DNA from: an uncultured Spirochaetales bacterium
Lineage (GTDB): Bacteria; Spirochaetota; Spirochaetia; Sphaerochaetales; Sphaerochaetaceae
Assembly (NCBI GenBank): GCA_944390045.1
Contig: CALXOO010000010.1
Coordinates: 1 to 54,642, forward strand
Length of the DNA: 54,642 bases
Direction: 5' to 3'
Below the pieces are notes generated by a model, which saw only the letters and a list, made by a program, of their open reading frames with translations, did no database searches and was not told the DNA's origin. Shown one piece after another: positions 40,710-49,289 of the stretch; positions within the stretch are counted from its first letter, which is position 1, and the number at the start of each line of letters is the position of its first letter. The translations under genes were made by a program, and so were the position numbers.

Positions 40710-40913
40710 ATGGGAAGAGTATTCAAGGAGTTTGAGGAGCTGTGCGTGGCCAGAGGCAGAGATGAAGGAAACGACCAGAAGACAGAGCAGATTGTCACCA
40801 ACATGCTCAGGGATGGTCTTCCTCATGAGACAATTGCCAGATACTGCGGCACCTCTGATGCCACGATAACCGCGATTGAGCAGAAGCTCAGGGCAGCAGA
40901 CGACCCCAGCTGA
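40710..40913 (+). CDS. Stand-alone RpnS-like protein, beta tail, copy 2
   Basis: 67 aa from the ATG with GGGGGAGG (frame open to 40662). MGRVFKEFEELC, a minimal repeat (GRDEGNDQKTEQ), then the beta end LRDGLPHETIARYCGTSDAT. Compared with the copy 1 counterpart, the repeat stretch is almost gone. The gene ends 18 bases before the end of the convergent ATPase gene. Confidence 0.65.
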   Translation: MGRVFKEFEELCVARGRDEGNDQKTEQIVTNMLRDGLPHETIARYCGTSDATITAIEQKLRAADDPS

Positions 40914-40931
40914 GGTTTTAAGGGAAGGAAA

Positions 40932-41642
40932 TCAGATAAAGGCAAGATGGTCCCTTCCCTCCCCGTCTGTGAAATGTACAGGCTCAAGGGAGAAGAATCT
41001 CTGCGGTATCTCCTGAGATATGAAGAGGTCCGCTGTACCTGAAAAGACCAGCTTTCCGCCGCTCAGGACAAGAATCCTGTCAGCAAGCTCAAGACCATGG
41101 GCGATATCATGGAAAGAGGCAAGCACCATCCTGCCGCTGTCCGAAATGGCCCTGATCTCTTCATCCACTATCCTTCTGTGCCGTGCATCGAGGCTGGACT
41201 GAGCCTCGTCCAGGCAGCAGAGCTGAGCCTTCTGCGACAGCATCAGGGCAAGATATACCAGCTGGCGCTCGCCACCGGAGAGGGCACTTACCCGCATTTC
41301 AGCCAGTGAAGCCAGGCCCAGTCTGTCAAGCTCACCTGGTCCTCCATCATAAAGCGAGAGAAGGCTGGTGACGCTCACAGCCACCGCAGGCGGGTTCTGA
41401 GGAAGCAGTGAGTGGAAGGCCTCACGCTGCTTTCCTGACATTCCTGACAGTTCACATCCGTTCCAGCGGATTGAACCGGAATAGCCGGCAATGCCTGATG
41501 TCAGCGCCCTCATGAGTGTCGTCTTGCCGCTTCCATTCTCCCCGAGCAGGACATATACAAGGCCTTCCTCAAGGGTGAAGGAGACTCTGTCCAGAATGGT
41601 TCTACCACCTGCCCTTACAGTCAGATCACTCACCTTCAGCAT
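40932..41642 (-). CDS. Iron/corrinoid ABC transporter ATPase (FecE/BtuD type)
   Basis: 236 aa from the ATG at 41642, which overlaps the permease stop; the longer open frame upstream is a shadow of the permease gene. Walker A GENGSGKTT, signature LSGGERQLVYLALML, Walker B LCCLDEAQSSLD, H-loop SFHDIAHG. The Glu after Walker B Asp is present. Partner of the two genes upstream. The end of this gene is duplicated at 24203-24338. Confidence 0.9.
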   Translation of the reverse strand: MLKVSDLTVRAGGRTILDRVSFTLEEGLVYVLLGENGSGKTTLMRALTSGIAGYSGSIRWNGCELSGMSGKQREAFHSLLPQNPPAVAVSVTSLLSLYDGGPGELDRLGLASLAEMRVSALSGGERQLVYLALMLSQKAQLCCLDEAQSSLDARHRRIVDEEIRAISDSGRMVLASFHDIAHGLELADRILVLSGGKLVFSGTADLFISQEIPQRFFSLEPVHFTDGEGRDHLAFI

Positions 41643-42598
41643 TTCTTCCTCCCCGTGATGAGCAGGACCACGAAGAATGGAACTCCGAGGGCTGCCATGA
41701 AGACGCCGGCGGGAAGCTCCGCCGGAGCGATGACCAGACGTGCGAGCAGGTCGGAAAGCATGACAAGTGCAGGCCCGATGACCAGAGACAGCAGGACGGT
41801 CTTCCTCCCGCCTCCTCCGGTCAGCATTGAGGCAAGGTGGGGAGTCACCAGTCCGACAAAGCCCAGCAGGCCGCAGTAGGACACGGCACTCGCGCACAGC
41901 AGGCAGGCAAGAGCGATCAGGACCAGTCTGGTACGTACGGGGCGCAGTCCCATTGAGGAAGCAAGATCATCCCCCAGCCTGATGATGTCGAGACTGCGTG
42001 AGAGCAGGACTGTCACTGCACAGCAGACTGCGATTATCGCAAATGGAAACGGCAGCTGGGAGGCAGAGAGCATTGAAAAACCTCCGATCGAGAAAGCACT
42101 GTATGATGACATTACATCAGGTTCCAGCGCTGCTGTGGTGCTGATCAGCGCATTGAAGAGCGCGTTTACAGCCACACCTGAGAGGATCAGTGGCGAGCCT
42201 GAGGCCCGTGCACCGGCAAGCGAGGAGACCGAAAAGACCAGCAGTGCGGCAGACAGCGCGCCGAGAAAGGCTGCCAGAGGAAGCAGGGCAAAGCATCCGG
42301 GAGCGAGAGAGAGCACCAGAAGGACGGCAAAACCGGCACCTGAGTTGATGCCGATGACATTGCCGCTGGCAAGCTCGTTGCCGGTGGCTGCCTGGAGGAG
42401 ACAGCCTGATGCGGCGAAGGCCAGGCCGGCGAAGAAACAGGCCAGAACCCTTGGAAGCCGTACGGAGAAAAGTATGATATGGTCAACACTGCCCTTCTCC
42501 ATCGCGGCGGCAAGGCTTATTCCCGTACTTCCCTGCAGCAGGCAGCAGATGAAGACCAGAATCAGGACAAGGATGAGCACAGCCGCCCTTCTAGCCAT
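41636..42598 (-). CDS. Iron/corrinoid ABC transporter permease (FecCD/BtuC type)
   Basis: 320 aa from the ATG at 42598 (overlaps the stop of the binding-protein gene by eight bases). About ten membrane segments; family landmarks RLPRVLACFFAGLAFAASG, the GxxxxxFGLVxPH-like LLGFVGLVTPHLASML, and LARLVIAPAELPAGVFMAAL. Dimer expected. Transports Fe-siderophore, haem or cobalamin-type ligands; the nearby CbiK-like gene favours a tetrapyrrole. Confidence 0.92.
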   Translation of the reverse strand: MARRAAVLILVLILVFICCLLQGSTGISLAAAMEKGSVDHIILFSVRLPRVLACFFAGLAFAASGCLLQAATGNELASGNVIGINSGAGFAVLLVLSLAPGCFALLPLAAFLGALSAALLVFSVSSLAGARASGSPLILSGVAVNALFNALISTTAALEPDVMSSYSAFSIGGFSMLSASQLPFPFAIIAVCCAVTVLLSRSLDIIRLGDDLASSMGLRPVRTRLVLIALACLLCASAVSYCGLLGFVGLVTPHLASMLTGGGGRKTVLLSLVIGPALVMLSDLLARLVIAPAELPAGVFMAALGVPFFVVLLITGRKKC

Positions 42599-43427
42599 AG
42601 AGCGCCTCCTCCATGCACCTGTAGGCCTCCGCCCAGCGTCCGTTGGGCTTGTAATGGAAAAGTTCCTTGTCAAGGAAGATCAGTTCGGCATCCACATCCC
42701 GCCAGCCCGGCCGGGAAAAGAGGCTCTGGATATAGGCACGTCCCGCCTCCTCATCCCCCTGAGGAACAACGAGGATCTTCTCAATATCTCCGGCAAGCAG
42801 GGCCTCAAGGGAGAGGCTGTCAGTCAGCGCGCCGTACTCGTCAGCGACATTGACTGCGCCGAGGTCCTGTATCATCTGTGCGGCGAAGTGATCAGCGGCA
42901 CGCTTCGCACGGACAGCTGAGAATGCGCTGCCGGCACGCACGAAGAGGACACGGGGATGTTCTGTCCTTGCACTGCACCGCCTGATGATGCTTTCTATCT
43001 CAGCTTTCTGCCCGGAAGCATATCTCTCATAGAGATCCTCTCTCCCGGTGATTTCCGTCAGTATCCTGAAAATATCCTGAAAATCCGCAAAGGAGTCCTC
43101 CCTGACCAGTATGGTCTCCACGCCGATATCCTCCATGAGTGCGGCTGTGCGCACATGAGATGCAGTGTCCACACTGCCGATGACCAGATCCGGTCTGGAG
43201 GCTATCAGGATCTCTGTGTTTATGTTCCTTCCGCTCTTTGCATCCACGATGACGGCAGTCTCATCAGCAAAACCCCTGTCTACGGCCTCCTGCACGGTCA
43301 CATCGACAGTTCCTCCGGCAAGAGACCAGAGATCAGCGAGAGATGAGTTGAGACAGGCTGTGGTCCCTGAAAGAGGGAAACAGAGCGCGTAAATGGTCAC
43401 AAAAAGGGAAAAGAGCCTCCCGGTCAT
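42591..43427 (-). CDS. Iron/corrinoid ABC transporter solute-binding protein (BtuF/FhuD type)
   Basis: 278 aa from the ATG at 43427 (GAGGAT upstream; a GTG at 43442 is the alternative). Signal peptide MTGRLFSLFVTIYALCFPLS; the class III fold is recognised from ASRPDLVIGSVD, GVETILVRED with FADFQDIFRILTEITGR, and NPR-like GWRDVDAELIFLDKELFHY. Ligand not deducible. First gene of the three. Confidence 0.85.
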   Translation of the reverse strand: MTGRLFSLFVTIYALCFPLSGTTACLNSSLADLWSLAGGTVDVTVQEAVDRGFADETAVIVDAKSGRNINTEILIASRPDLVIGSVDTASHVRTAALMEDIGVETILVREDSFADFQDIFRILTEITGREDLYERYASGQKAEIESIIRRCSARTEHPRVLFVRAGSAFSAVRAKRAADHFAAQMIQDLGAVNVADEYGALTDSLSLEALLAGDIEKILVVPQGDEEAGRAYIQSLFSRPGWRDVDAELIFLDKELFHYKPNGRWAEAYRCMEEALYG

Positions 43428-43510
43428 TCTACAAATCCTCACAATTCAGAGACTTGCAGACTTTTTAAGGCCCTTTTCCCACTCTATCTGGTATGGCAAA
43501 TCCGCATTGT

Positions 43511-46075
43511 TCAGCAGGTGGCCCCGCCGATGACATTCTTCTTCAGGACCGCCTCCTTGTCAATCTTGCCGTCAAAGAGTCTCTCCTCCACTTTCTCCAG
43601 ACCGAGTCTGCTGACCGTGTCGGCAAAGCGCTCTCCGCTGATGCCTTCCTCACGGAAGAGGAGGATGGCATTCTCCACGCAGGCTATGACCTCGTCCTCG
43701 CTGTACAGCAGGCGCGACAGTCTCCTGCCCATCTCCACCTTCTTTCCCCAGCGGCCGCCGACGTAGACCGCATAGGCCGTCGTATAGGTCTTCGTCACGC
43801 CGAAGGGGCACTTGTCCAGACAGCGTCCGCAGTGGTTGCACTCCTGAGGATCGACAACGAGCCTGCCATTATCAAGATGAGCGATGTGGATGGGGCACTG
43901 CTTCTCAACCTGGCAGACCTTGCAGCCGCGGCACTTCGACACATCGAAGTCGACCACACGCTGTCCGATGATTCCGATGTCGTTGAGGCTCGGCTTCACA
44001 CAGTTGTTGGGACAGCCGCCCACCGCGATCTTGAACTTGTGTGGCAGCGCGACATCGTGCCAGCCCTCATAGAAGATATGATGAAGCTTCTCGGAAAGGG
44101 CGAAGGTGTCGATCAGGCCGTACTGGCAGGTCGTACCCTTACAGGAGACGACAGGACGGACCTTGCTTCCGGTTCCACCGGTCTCGAGTCCGTTTTCCTT
44201 CAGGAACTCCCTCAGCGGATCGATGTTCGCATAAGGCACTCCCTGGATCTCGAGGGTAAGCCGTGTGGTCATCGTCACTTCCCCGCTTCCGAACATCTGG
44301 GCCGCACGGGCAACCGCGATCTGCTCGTCAGATGTGAGCTTTCCGTTCCGGGTTATCACGCGCACATTGAAGTGATCAGGCATCCTCTTGTCCTGAAGAC
44401 AGCCCAGACCCTTGACACGCCGGACCTCCTGCGGCGGGATGACACCGGAGAAATCCACCCTGACGTCATTGAGCGTCAGGCCGCCCTCCAGTACACGGGT
44501 TTCTGTATAGCCGCAGGCCTTGAGCCTGTTCTGCAGGAAGTAACCGCGCTTGCCGCGTGAGCACACGAGCAGGAGCTTCTCGTCCTTCCCGAGTCCGTCA
44601 ACAGGACCGTTGACACTGTCCAGATCGACCCAGAAAGCGCCCGGTATGGTGCGCTGGGGAAGCACATCCACCACCCTGTAGCCCTTTGCGCCTGTCCTCA
44701 GATACTCAAGCGGAGTGATCGTCTCGAAGGCACCTGAGAGCTTGTTCTCCATCACACTGCAAAGCTGGACAAAGGGAGAGATCGCTGTCGAGAAGGGAGG
44801 AGCATAGGAGAAGTCCATGCAGTCAAAGTCCTCTACCCTCATGCCCTGGCTGACCGCCACGACGGCGATATCGGTGACCTTGTCCACACTGCCGCCGCCC
44901 AGGACCTGGAAGCCGAGGATCCTGTGAGTCTTCCTCTCGGCGATGAGTTTCATGATGAAGAAGGATGAGTCCGGATAGTAATGTGCCTTGTCATCAGTGA
45001 CGGCGACGGCCGTCACGATATCATAGCCGGCTTTCTGCGCTGCCTCCTCGCCGAGACCCGTGCGCCCCGCATTCAGATTGTCCAGCAGCTTCACGACACC
45101 GGTCGTCAGCGCTCCGGGATAGACGGCGGACCTGCCCGCCAGACTCTGTGCGAGCACGCGGCCACTGAGATTGGCTGTGGATCCCATCGCGGAATAAAGA
45201 GGCTCACCTGTGATCCGGTTCGTCACGAGAGCACAGTCTCCTGCCGCGTACACACCGTCCATATTCGTCTCCATGGCGCTGTTGACCACGACAGCCCCGC
45301 GGGAAAGCTCAAGTCCGCTGCCTTCCAGGAAGGCGGTGTTGGGCCTGACGCCAAGAGCGAGGATGACAAGGTCGCACTCAAGACGGGAACTGTCAGTCAC
45401 GACGGCACTCACATGCCCGGTCCCGGAGATCTCACGCAGCCTGGTCGAGGTCTGTATCCTGATTCCCGCTTCCTTCAGACGCCTGGCGGCCCATGCGGCA
45501 AGTTCGGCATCCATGGCTGAGGGCATGATCTGGTCAGCCATGTCAATGACAGTCACATCGAGGCCCAGATGCTTCAGGTTGTGGGCCACTTCCAGGCCGA
45601 TGAAGCCCGCGCCTGCGACGACTGCCCGCTTCACGCCCTCCTTTCCAGCCCAGTCCCTGATCCTGAGTGCATCGTCAACAGTACGCAGAGTGAACACGCC
45701 CTCAAGGCCGGTGCCGGGCACCGGAGGAACCACGGGGCCCGCTCCTGTCGCAATGACAAGTCTGTCATAGGACTCCTCTGTCTCTCCTTCCGCCGTGCGG
45801 CAGGTGACGGTGCGCTTCACGAAATCCACGGCAGTCGCCGTGCAGTCAGTGACCACCTCCACACCGGTCAGCGCGCTGAACTTCTCAGGAGTGTTGACGA
45901 TCAGATCCTCCCGTGAGGGGATCAGTCCCCCGATATAATATGGCAGTCCGCAGCCGGCATAACTGATGTCATGTCCGCTGGTTATGATCTTCACTTCCAG
46001 ACTGCGGTCTTCCCGCTTCAGTTTGGCAGCCGCCTTCGTTCCGGCGGCGACACCGCCTATGACCAGTACTTTCAT
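43511..46075 (-). CDS. Four-module fusion: CoA-disulfide reductase, rhodanese, siroheme reductase, 2x[4Fe-4S] ferredoxin
   Basis: 854 aa. Residues 1-450 form a CoA-disulfide/NADH oxidase-type flavoprotein with active Cys42 (AGCGLPYY) and the NAD motif GAGFIG. Residues about 455-535 form a rhodanese domain with Cys505 (LLLVCSRGKRG). Residues about 570-710 form a half sulfite/nitrite reductase domain with the siroheme-[4Fe-4S] cysteines C645, C650, C688, C692 (SCKGTTCQYG, GGCPNNC). The end carries two [4Fe-4S] motifs (C715/718/721/727 and C746/749/752/756). Electrons could flow from NADH through FAD to siroheme, reducing persulfide, polysulfide or sulfite. GAGGAGG precedes the ATG. Single gene; its sulfur chemistry would suit sulfite or sulfate released by the sulfatase/sulfonate locus, but linkage is only by genome. 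Confidence 0.85.
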   Translation of the reverse strand: MKVLVIGGVAAGTKAAAKLKREDRSLEVKIITSGHDISYAGCGLPYYIGGLIPSREDLIVNTPEKFSALTGVEVVTDCTATAVDFVKRTVTCRTAEGETEESYDRLVIATGAGPVVPPVPGTGLEGVFTLRTVDDALRIRDWAGKEGVKRAVVAGAGFIGLEVAHNLKHLGLDVTVIDMADQIMPSAMDAELAAWAARRLKEAGIRIQTSTRLREISGTGHVSAVVTDSSRLECDLVILALGVRPNTAFLEGSGLELSRGAVVVNSAMETNMDGVYAAGDCALVTNRITGEPLYSAMGSTANLSGRVLAQSLAGRSAVYPGALTTGVVKLLDNLNAGRTGLGEEAAQKAGYDIVTAVAVTDDKAHYYPDSSFFIMKLIAERKTHRILGFQVLGGGSVDKVTDIAVVAVSQGMRVEDFDCMDFSYAPPFSTAISPFVQLCSVMENKLSGAFETITPLEYLRTGAKGYRVVDVLPQRTIPGAFWVDLDSVNGPVDGLGKDEKLLLVCSRGKRGYFLQNRLKACGYTETRVLEGGLTLNDVRVDFSGVIPPQEVRRVKGLGCLQDKRMPDHFNVRVITRNGKLTSDEQIAVARAAQMFGSGEVTMTTRLTLEIQGVPYANIDPLREFLKENGLETGGTGSKVRPVVSCKGTTCQYGLIDTFALSEKLHHIFYEGWHDVALPHKFKIAVGGCPNNCVKPSLNDIGIIGQRVVDFDVSKCRGCKVCQVEKQCPIHIAHLDNGRLVVDPQECNHCGRCLDKCPFGVTKTYTTAYAVYVGGRWGKKVEMGRRLSRLLYSEDEVIACVENAILLFREEGISGERFADTVSRLGLEKVEERLFDGKIDKEAVLKKNVIGGATC

Positions 46076-46132
46076 CTTGGCCTCCTCTTCTCAGAGTCTA
46101 GCACCAATGCAGGCCATCTGAAAGCAGCAGGC

Positions 46133-46333
46133 TCACTCATCCGTGATCTCGAAGACATCCTCAATCCGGCAGTCAAAGACCTTCGCTATCTTCCAGGCCA
46201 GCTGGAGGGAGGGATTATAACGGCCTTTCTCCAGAAAGCCGATTGTCTCACGTCTTACACCTACAAGCCGGGCCAGATCCTCCTGTGACAGATCAAAGCG
46301 TGCCCTGAGCTCCTTCATCCTCGTCCTTATCAT
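46133..46333 (-). CDS. Small XRE-family regulator
   Basis: 66 aa, essentially one helix-turn-helix domain: [20 protein letters not shown], then [20 protein letters not shown]. The ATG overlaps the stop of the membrane-protein gene by four bases, so the longer open frame is a shadow. Such two-gene units (small membrane protein plus compact XRE regulator) are common and often self-regulated. Confidence 0.9.
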   Translation of the reverse strand: MIRTRMKELRARFDLSQEDLARLVGVRRETIGFLEKGRYNPSLQLAWKIAKVFDCRIEDVFEITDE

Positions 46334-46689
46334 CCATTTATCTCCCTGTCCGCCGAAAACTTGTAGACTGCCACCAGCACGGCGTTCGCCGCCACACTGG
46401 CTGCCCATCCGGCTGCGAGACCTGCAATCAGGGCCTGGCTTCCACTGCCTCCTGCCAGGAAATTTCCCAGCGAGGTGAAGGCCATCACGATCATGCCAAG
46501 ACAGAAAGACCTTGCGGCCGAGCGCGTCATGTACAGTTCCCACATCTCGTCACTTCTGATGAAGAAATACTCGAAGTCGACGGCAAAGGCGAAAAAGCAC
46601 AGAAACACTCTCTCGTCAGTAAAGACCCCGATAAAGCCGAGCAGGGAAATGAAACCCGTGGCTCCGAACAGATACTTAAGCTTGCTCAT
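46330..46689 (-). CDS. Small membrane protein (DUF3796-like) paired with the XRE regulator
   Basis: 119 aa with three to four hydrophobic segments ([77 protein letters not shown]). The [25 protein letters not shown] cytoplasmic loop between helices two and three is typical for the group. Function unknown. Confidence 0.75.
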   Translation of the reverse strand: MSKLKYLFGATGFISLLGFIGVFTDERVFLCFFAFAVDFEYFFIRSDEMWELYMTRSAARSFCLGMIVMAFTSLGNFLAGGSGSQALIAGLAAGWAASVAANAVLVAVYKFSADREING

Positions 46690-46728
46690 ACACTCCTCCT
46701 TGTTATGTGTTTATCACTTTATGTTAGA

Positions 46729-46756
46729 AATATACCACATTATGAGAGATTGTCAA
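46729..46756 (-). promoter_or_regulatory. Promoter of the membrane-protein/XRE pair
   Basis: On the minus strand TTGACA (46756-46751), 16 bases, TATATT (46734-46729); AAGGAGGAG precedes the ATG at 46689. Confidence 0.75.
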
Positions 46757-46776
46757 CACATTACAGGGAAAACCCT

Positions 46777-47274
46777 TCACACAGGAGGCAGCTGAAAGCT
46801 CCAGACCCTGATCAGGTCCTCAAGCCGCCAGGCGGCGTTGGCCGGCGAGGTGGAGGGAAGCCGCACGGCCCCGAGCCCTGTGTCAGGATACACGTATTTC
46901 ATATACACATTGCAGGCACTCGTCCCGTTTGCCAGGATGCGCCTGACTGATGAGGCTGACACAAGAGCAGCGATGTCATTCGCACGGACATTCCTTATCG
47001 TACTGTCCCCGCTTCCTTCTATGTCGCATTCGGCAATGCTGTCCCACAGGGCGATGCGGTGCTCAAGCAGGAAGGACTTCCTGGTTTCGATGCTGTCCAG
47101 CGTGACGCCGTATATCCGCTCCAGCATGGGCCAGAAGCGGTTGCGGGGGTGGCCGTAGTAGAAGCCCTCCTCCCTGGACCGGACTGAGGGAAAGGAACCC
47201 AGGACCAGGACACGGGACTCACTGTCCCATACCGGACTGAACGGATGACATACATGAGTGATCATGTATTTCAT
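46777..47274 (-). CDS. DNA-deoxyinosine/uracil glycosylase (UDG superfamily)
   Basis: 165 aa from the ATG at 47274 (GGGAGG nine bases upstream); the frame upstream is a shadow. Motifs: LVLGSFPSVRS, FYYGHPRNRFWP, a LWDSIAECDIEGSGD segment and the C-terminal LPSTSPAN. These mark the hypoxanthine-DNA glycosylase branch, which removes deaminated bases. A second uracil-DNA glycosylase (ung) lies 4 kb away. Divergent from the EamA gene. Confidence 0.85.
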   Translation of the reverse strand: MKYMITHVCHPFSPVWDSESRVLVLGSFPSVRSREEGFYYGHPRNRFWPMLERIYGVTLDSIETRKSFLLEHRIALWDSIAECDIEGSGDSTIRNVRANDIAALVSASSVRRILANGTSACNVYMKYVYPDTGLGAVRLPSTSPANAAWRLEDLIRVWSFQLPPV

Positions 47275-47383
47275 TGTAACAGCCTCCCCTGCCGGGGCGA
47301 AGTGCCGTACGTCCGTTCGAAGGTTGATCTCTTTTCCCTTCAGTACTAGACTCGCCCTTGGTTTGTTTGTCGGAGGTTTTCCA

Positions 47384-48328
47384 ATGAGTGATGCGAAAGC
47401 GATCAACCGAACCGGTGTGATCTTCCTGCTGGCCTGTGTCTGCTGCTTCCTCTGGGGCAGTGCCTCGCCCTCGATCAAGACGGGCTACAGCCTTTTCTCG
47501 ATAGCTGACAGTGATACCTGGGCCATCATACAGTTTGCCGGCATCCGCTTCTTTCTGGCGGGCGTGCTTGTAATCCTCTTCGAGAGCATAAGGGAAAAGC
47601 ATCCGGTGCTGCCTGAGAAGGGCTCCCTCACAGCAATAGCAGGACTGGCACTCGCTCAGACCATAATACAGTACTTCTGCTTCTACATCGGGCTGGCCCA
47701 CACCAGCGGCGTCACGGGAACCATCCTCTCGGGAACCGGCGGCTTCCTGTCCATCATCCTGGCCTGCCTTATATTCAGGATGGAGAAGTTCACCGCCAAC
47801 AAGCTTGCAGGCGTCCTGATGGGCCTTGCAGGCATAGTCATAATGAATATCTCATTCACCGGGGGCACGGCAATCACCTTCACCTTCGCCGGAGAAGGCC
47901 TCATTCTCCTCAGCCAGGTCAGCTATGCCCTGAGCGGAATCATGGTCAAGAAATACTCCGGAAAATTCTCAGTCGTCATGCTCAGCGGCTACCAGTTCAT
48001 GCTCGGCGGCCTTGTCATGGTCCTGGTCTCACTGGCCAGGGGAGCCCGGGTGGACTTCAGTGCGGGACCGGAGGGATTCATCCTGCTGCTGTATCTGGCC
48101 CTGATTTCCGCTGTGGCCTACACGCTCTGGGGAACGCTGATGAAACACAACCCGGTAAGCCGCGTCGCCATCTTCAACTTTCTCACCCCGCTTTTTGGCG
48201 TGATCCTCTCGGCCATCTTCCTGGGCGAGGTTGATCAGGCACTGCAGCTGAACAAGCTCATCGCGCTAGTCCTAGTCTGCGTCGGAATATACGTGGTCAA
48301 CAGGCCACCGGCGGAAGAGGCAGCCTGA
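47384..48328 (+). CDS. EamA/DMT-superfamily transporter
   Basis: 314 aa, ten membrane segments in two EamA halves (LLACVCCFLWGSASPSIKTG; SYALSGIMVKKYSGKFSVVM). GGAGG seven bases before the ATG at 47384. DMT transporters export or exchange amino acids and metabolites; the substrate is not predictable here. Confidence 0.9.
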   Translation: MSDAKAINRTGVIFLLACVCCFLWGSASPSIKTGYSLFSIADSDTWAIIQFAGIRFFLAGVLVILFESIREKHPVLPEKGSLTAIAGLALAQTIIQYFCFYIGLAHTSGVTGTILSGTGGFLSIILACLIFRMEKFTANKLAGVLMGLAGIVIMNISFTGGTAITFTFAGEGLILLSQVSYALSGIMVKKYSGKFSVVMLSGYQFMLGGLVMVLVSLARGARVDFSAGPEGFILLLYLALISAVAYTLWGTLMKHNPVSRVAIFNFLTPLFGVILSAIFLGEVDQALQLNKLIALVLVCVGIYVVNRPPAEEAA

Positions 48329-48368
48329 AGTGTTACTATAATAACATTGCAGTTTTTCATATAACATC

Positions 48369-48397
48369 TTGACACTATCCTAACGGGTTAGTATTAT
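48369..48397 (+). promoter_or_regulatory. Promoter of amino-acid ABC system 2
   Basis: TTGACA (48369-48374), 17 bases, TATTAT (48392-48397). The leader contains CATAAGTTG (48403-48411), a half-site of the 17-bp palindrome of the secreted array; this may be chance. Confidence 0.75.
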
Positions 48398-48429
48398 CAG
48401 CGCATAAGTTGCCACAGGAGGTGGGAATT

Positions 48430-49278
48430 ATGATGAAAAGACTTGCACTCGTTATGACAGTGATGATCACACTCAGCTGCATGCTCTTTGCCGGAGGATC
48501 GGGCGAGAGCACGACAGGAGAATCCGGCAGGCCCGTTCTCCGTGTCGCCATGGAATGCGGCTACGCGCCCTATAACTGGACCCAGACGACAGACGCCAAC
48601 GGTGCCGTCCCTATCTCAGGATCCAATGACTACGCCTACGGCTATGACGTGATGATGGCAAAGTACATCTGCGAACAGCTTGGCTACGACCTCGAGATCG
48701 TCAAGCTCGACTGGGATTCCCTGGTTCCGGCAGTGCAGTCCGGCACGGTTGACTGTGTCATCGCAGGACAGTCAATCACGAGCGAGCGCCTCCAGATGGT
48801 TGACTTCACTGATCCCTACTACTACGCGTCAATAATCTGCCTGGTCAACAGCGGCAGCCCCTATGCCGATGCACAGGGAGTGCAGGATCTCAGAGGCGCC
48901 ACCGTCACAAGCCAGATGAACACGATCTGGTATGATGTCTGCCTTCCGCAGATCCCCGATGCGAATATCCTGCCGGCACAGGACAGCGCGCCCGCGATGC
49001 TCGTGGCTCTTAACAGCGGCAGAGTCGATCTCGTGTGCACGGACATGCCCACCGGCCAGGCCGCACTTGTCGCCTACCCCAATATGGTCCTCCTCGACTT
49101 CTCCGCAAGCGATGATGACTTCGTCGTGAGCGATGAGGAGATCAACATCGGCATCTCCGTCGCGAAGGGCAACACCGAACTGCTTGATGCCATCAACAGT
49201 GTCCTCGACACACTCACAGTCGACGACTTCACGAGGATGATGAACGAGGCCATAGCGGTCCAGCCCCTCGCCCAGTAA
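48430..49278 (+). CDS. Amino-acid ABC transporter solute-binding protein (system 2)
   Basis: 282 aa from the ATG at 48430 (AGGAGG seven bases upstream). Leader MMKRLALVMTVMITLSC, then AGGSGES, the same mature start style as the other binding proteins. Family 3 pattern with YGYDVMMAKYICEQLGYDLE, GTVDCVIAGQSITSERLQMV and ALNSGRVDLVCTDMPTG. It has an uncommon N-terminal insert TTDANGAVPISGSNDY before the GYD motif. Ligand: a polar or glutamine-like amino acid, unproven. Confidence 0.9.
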   Translation: MMKRLALVMTVMITLSCMLFAGGSGESTTGESGRPVLRVAMECGYAPYNWTQTTDANGAVPISGSNDYAYGYDVMMAKYICEQLGYDLEIVKLDWDSLVPAVQSGTVDCVIAGQSITSERLQMVDFTDPYYYASIICLVNSGSPYADAQGVQDLRGATVTSQMNTIWYDVCLPQIPDANILPAQDSAPAMLVALNSGRVDLVCTDMPTGQAALVAYPNMVLLDFSASDDDFVVSDEEINIGISVAKGNTELLDAINSVLDTLTVDDFTRMMNEAIAVQPLAQ

Positions 49279-49289
49279 GGTTGATCAAG

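Larger units (their letters stand above)
39351..41067 (+). repeat. Direct duplicate (copy 2, probable parent) of the Rpn block
   Basis: Matches 22583-24338. Here the right end runs smoothly into the complete ABC ATPase gene, so this is the original location. Same order of parts: nuclease gene, alpha cassette, beta cassette. Confidence 0.9.

Noticed and set aside
41982..42920. Plus-strand open frame of 312 codons opposite the permease and binding-protein genes
   Set aside because: Spans two real genes on the other strand, with low-complexity Ala/Arg/Ser content and no start signal.
43493..44560. Long plus-strand open frame (355 codons) opposite the sulfur-redox fusion gene
   Set aside because: Antisense shadow of a high-GC gene; no start signal and no family similarity, while the minus-strand frame has all motifs of four known domains.
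48403..48411. Additional operator of the palindrome regulon before the second amino-acid transporter
   Set aside because: Only one arm (CATAAGTTG) is present, downstream of the promoter; a single 9-base half-site is expected by chance.
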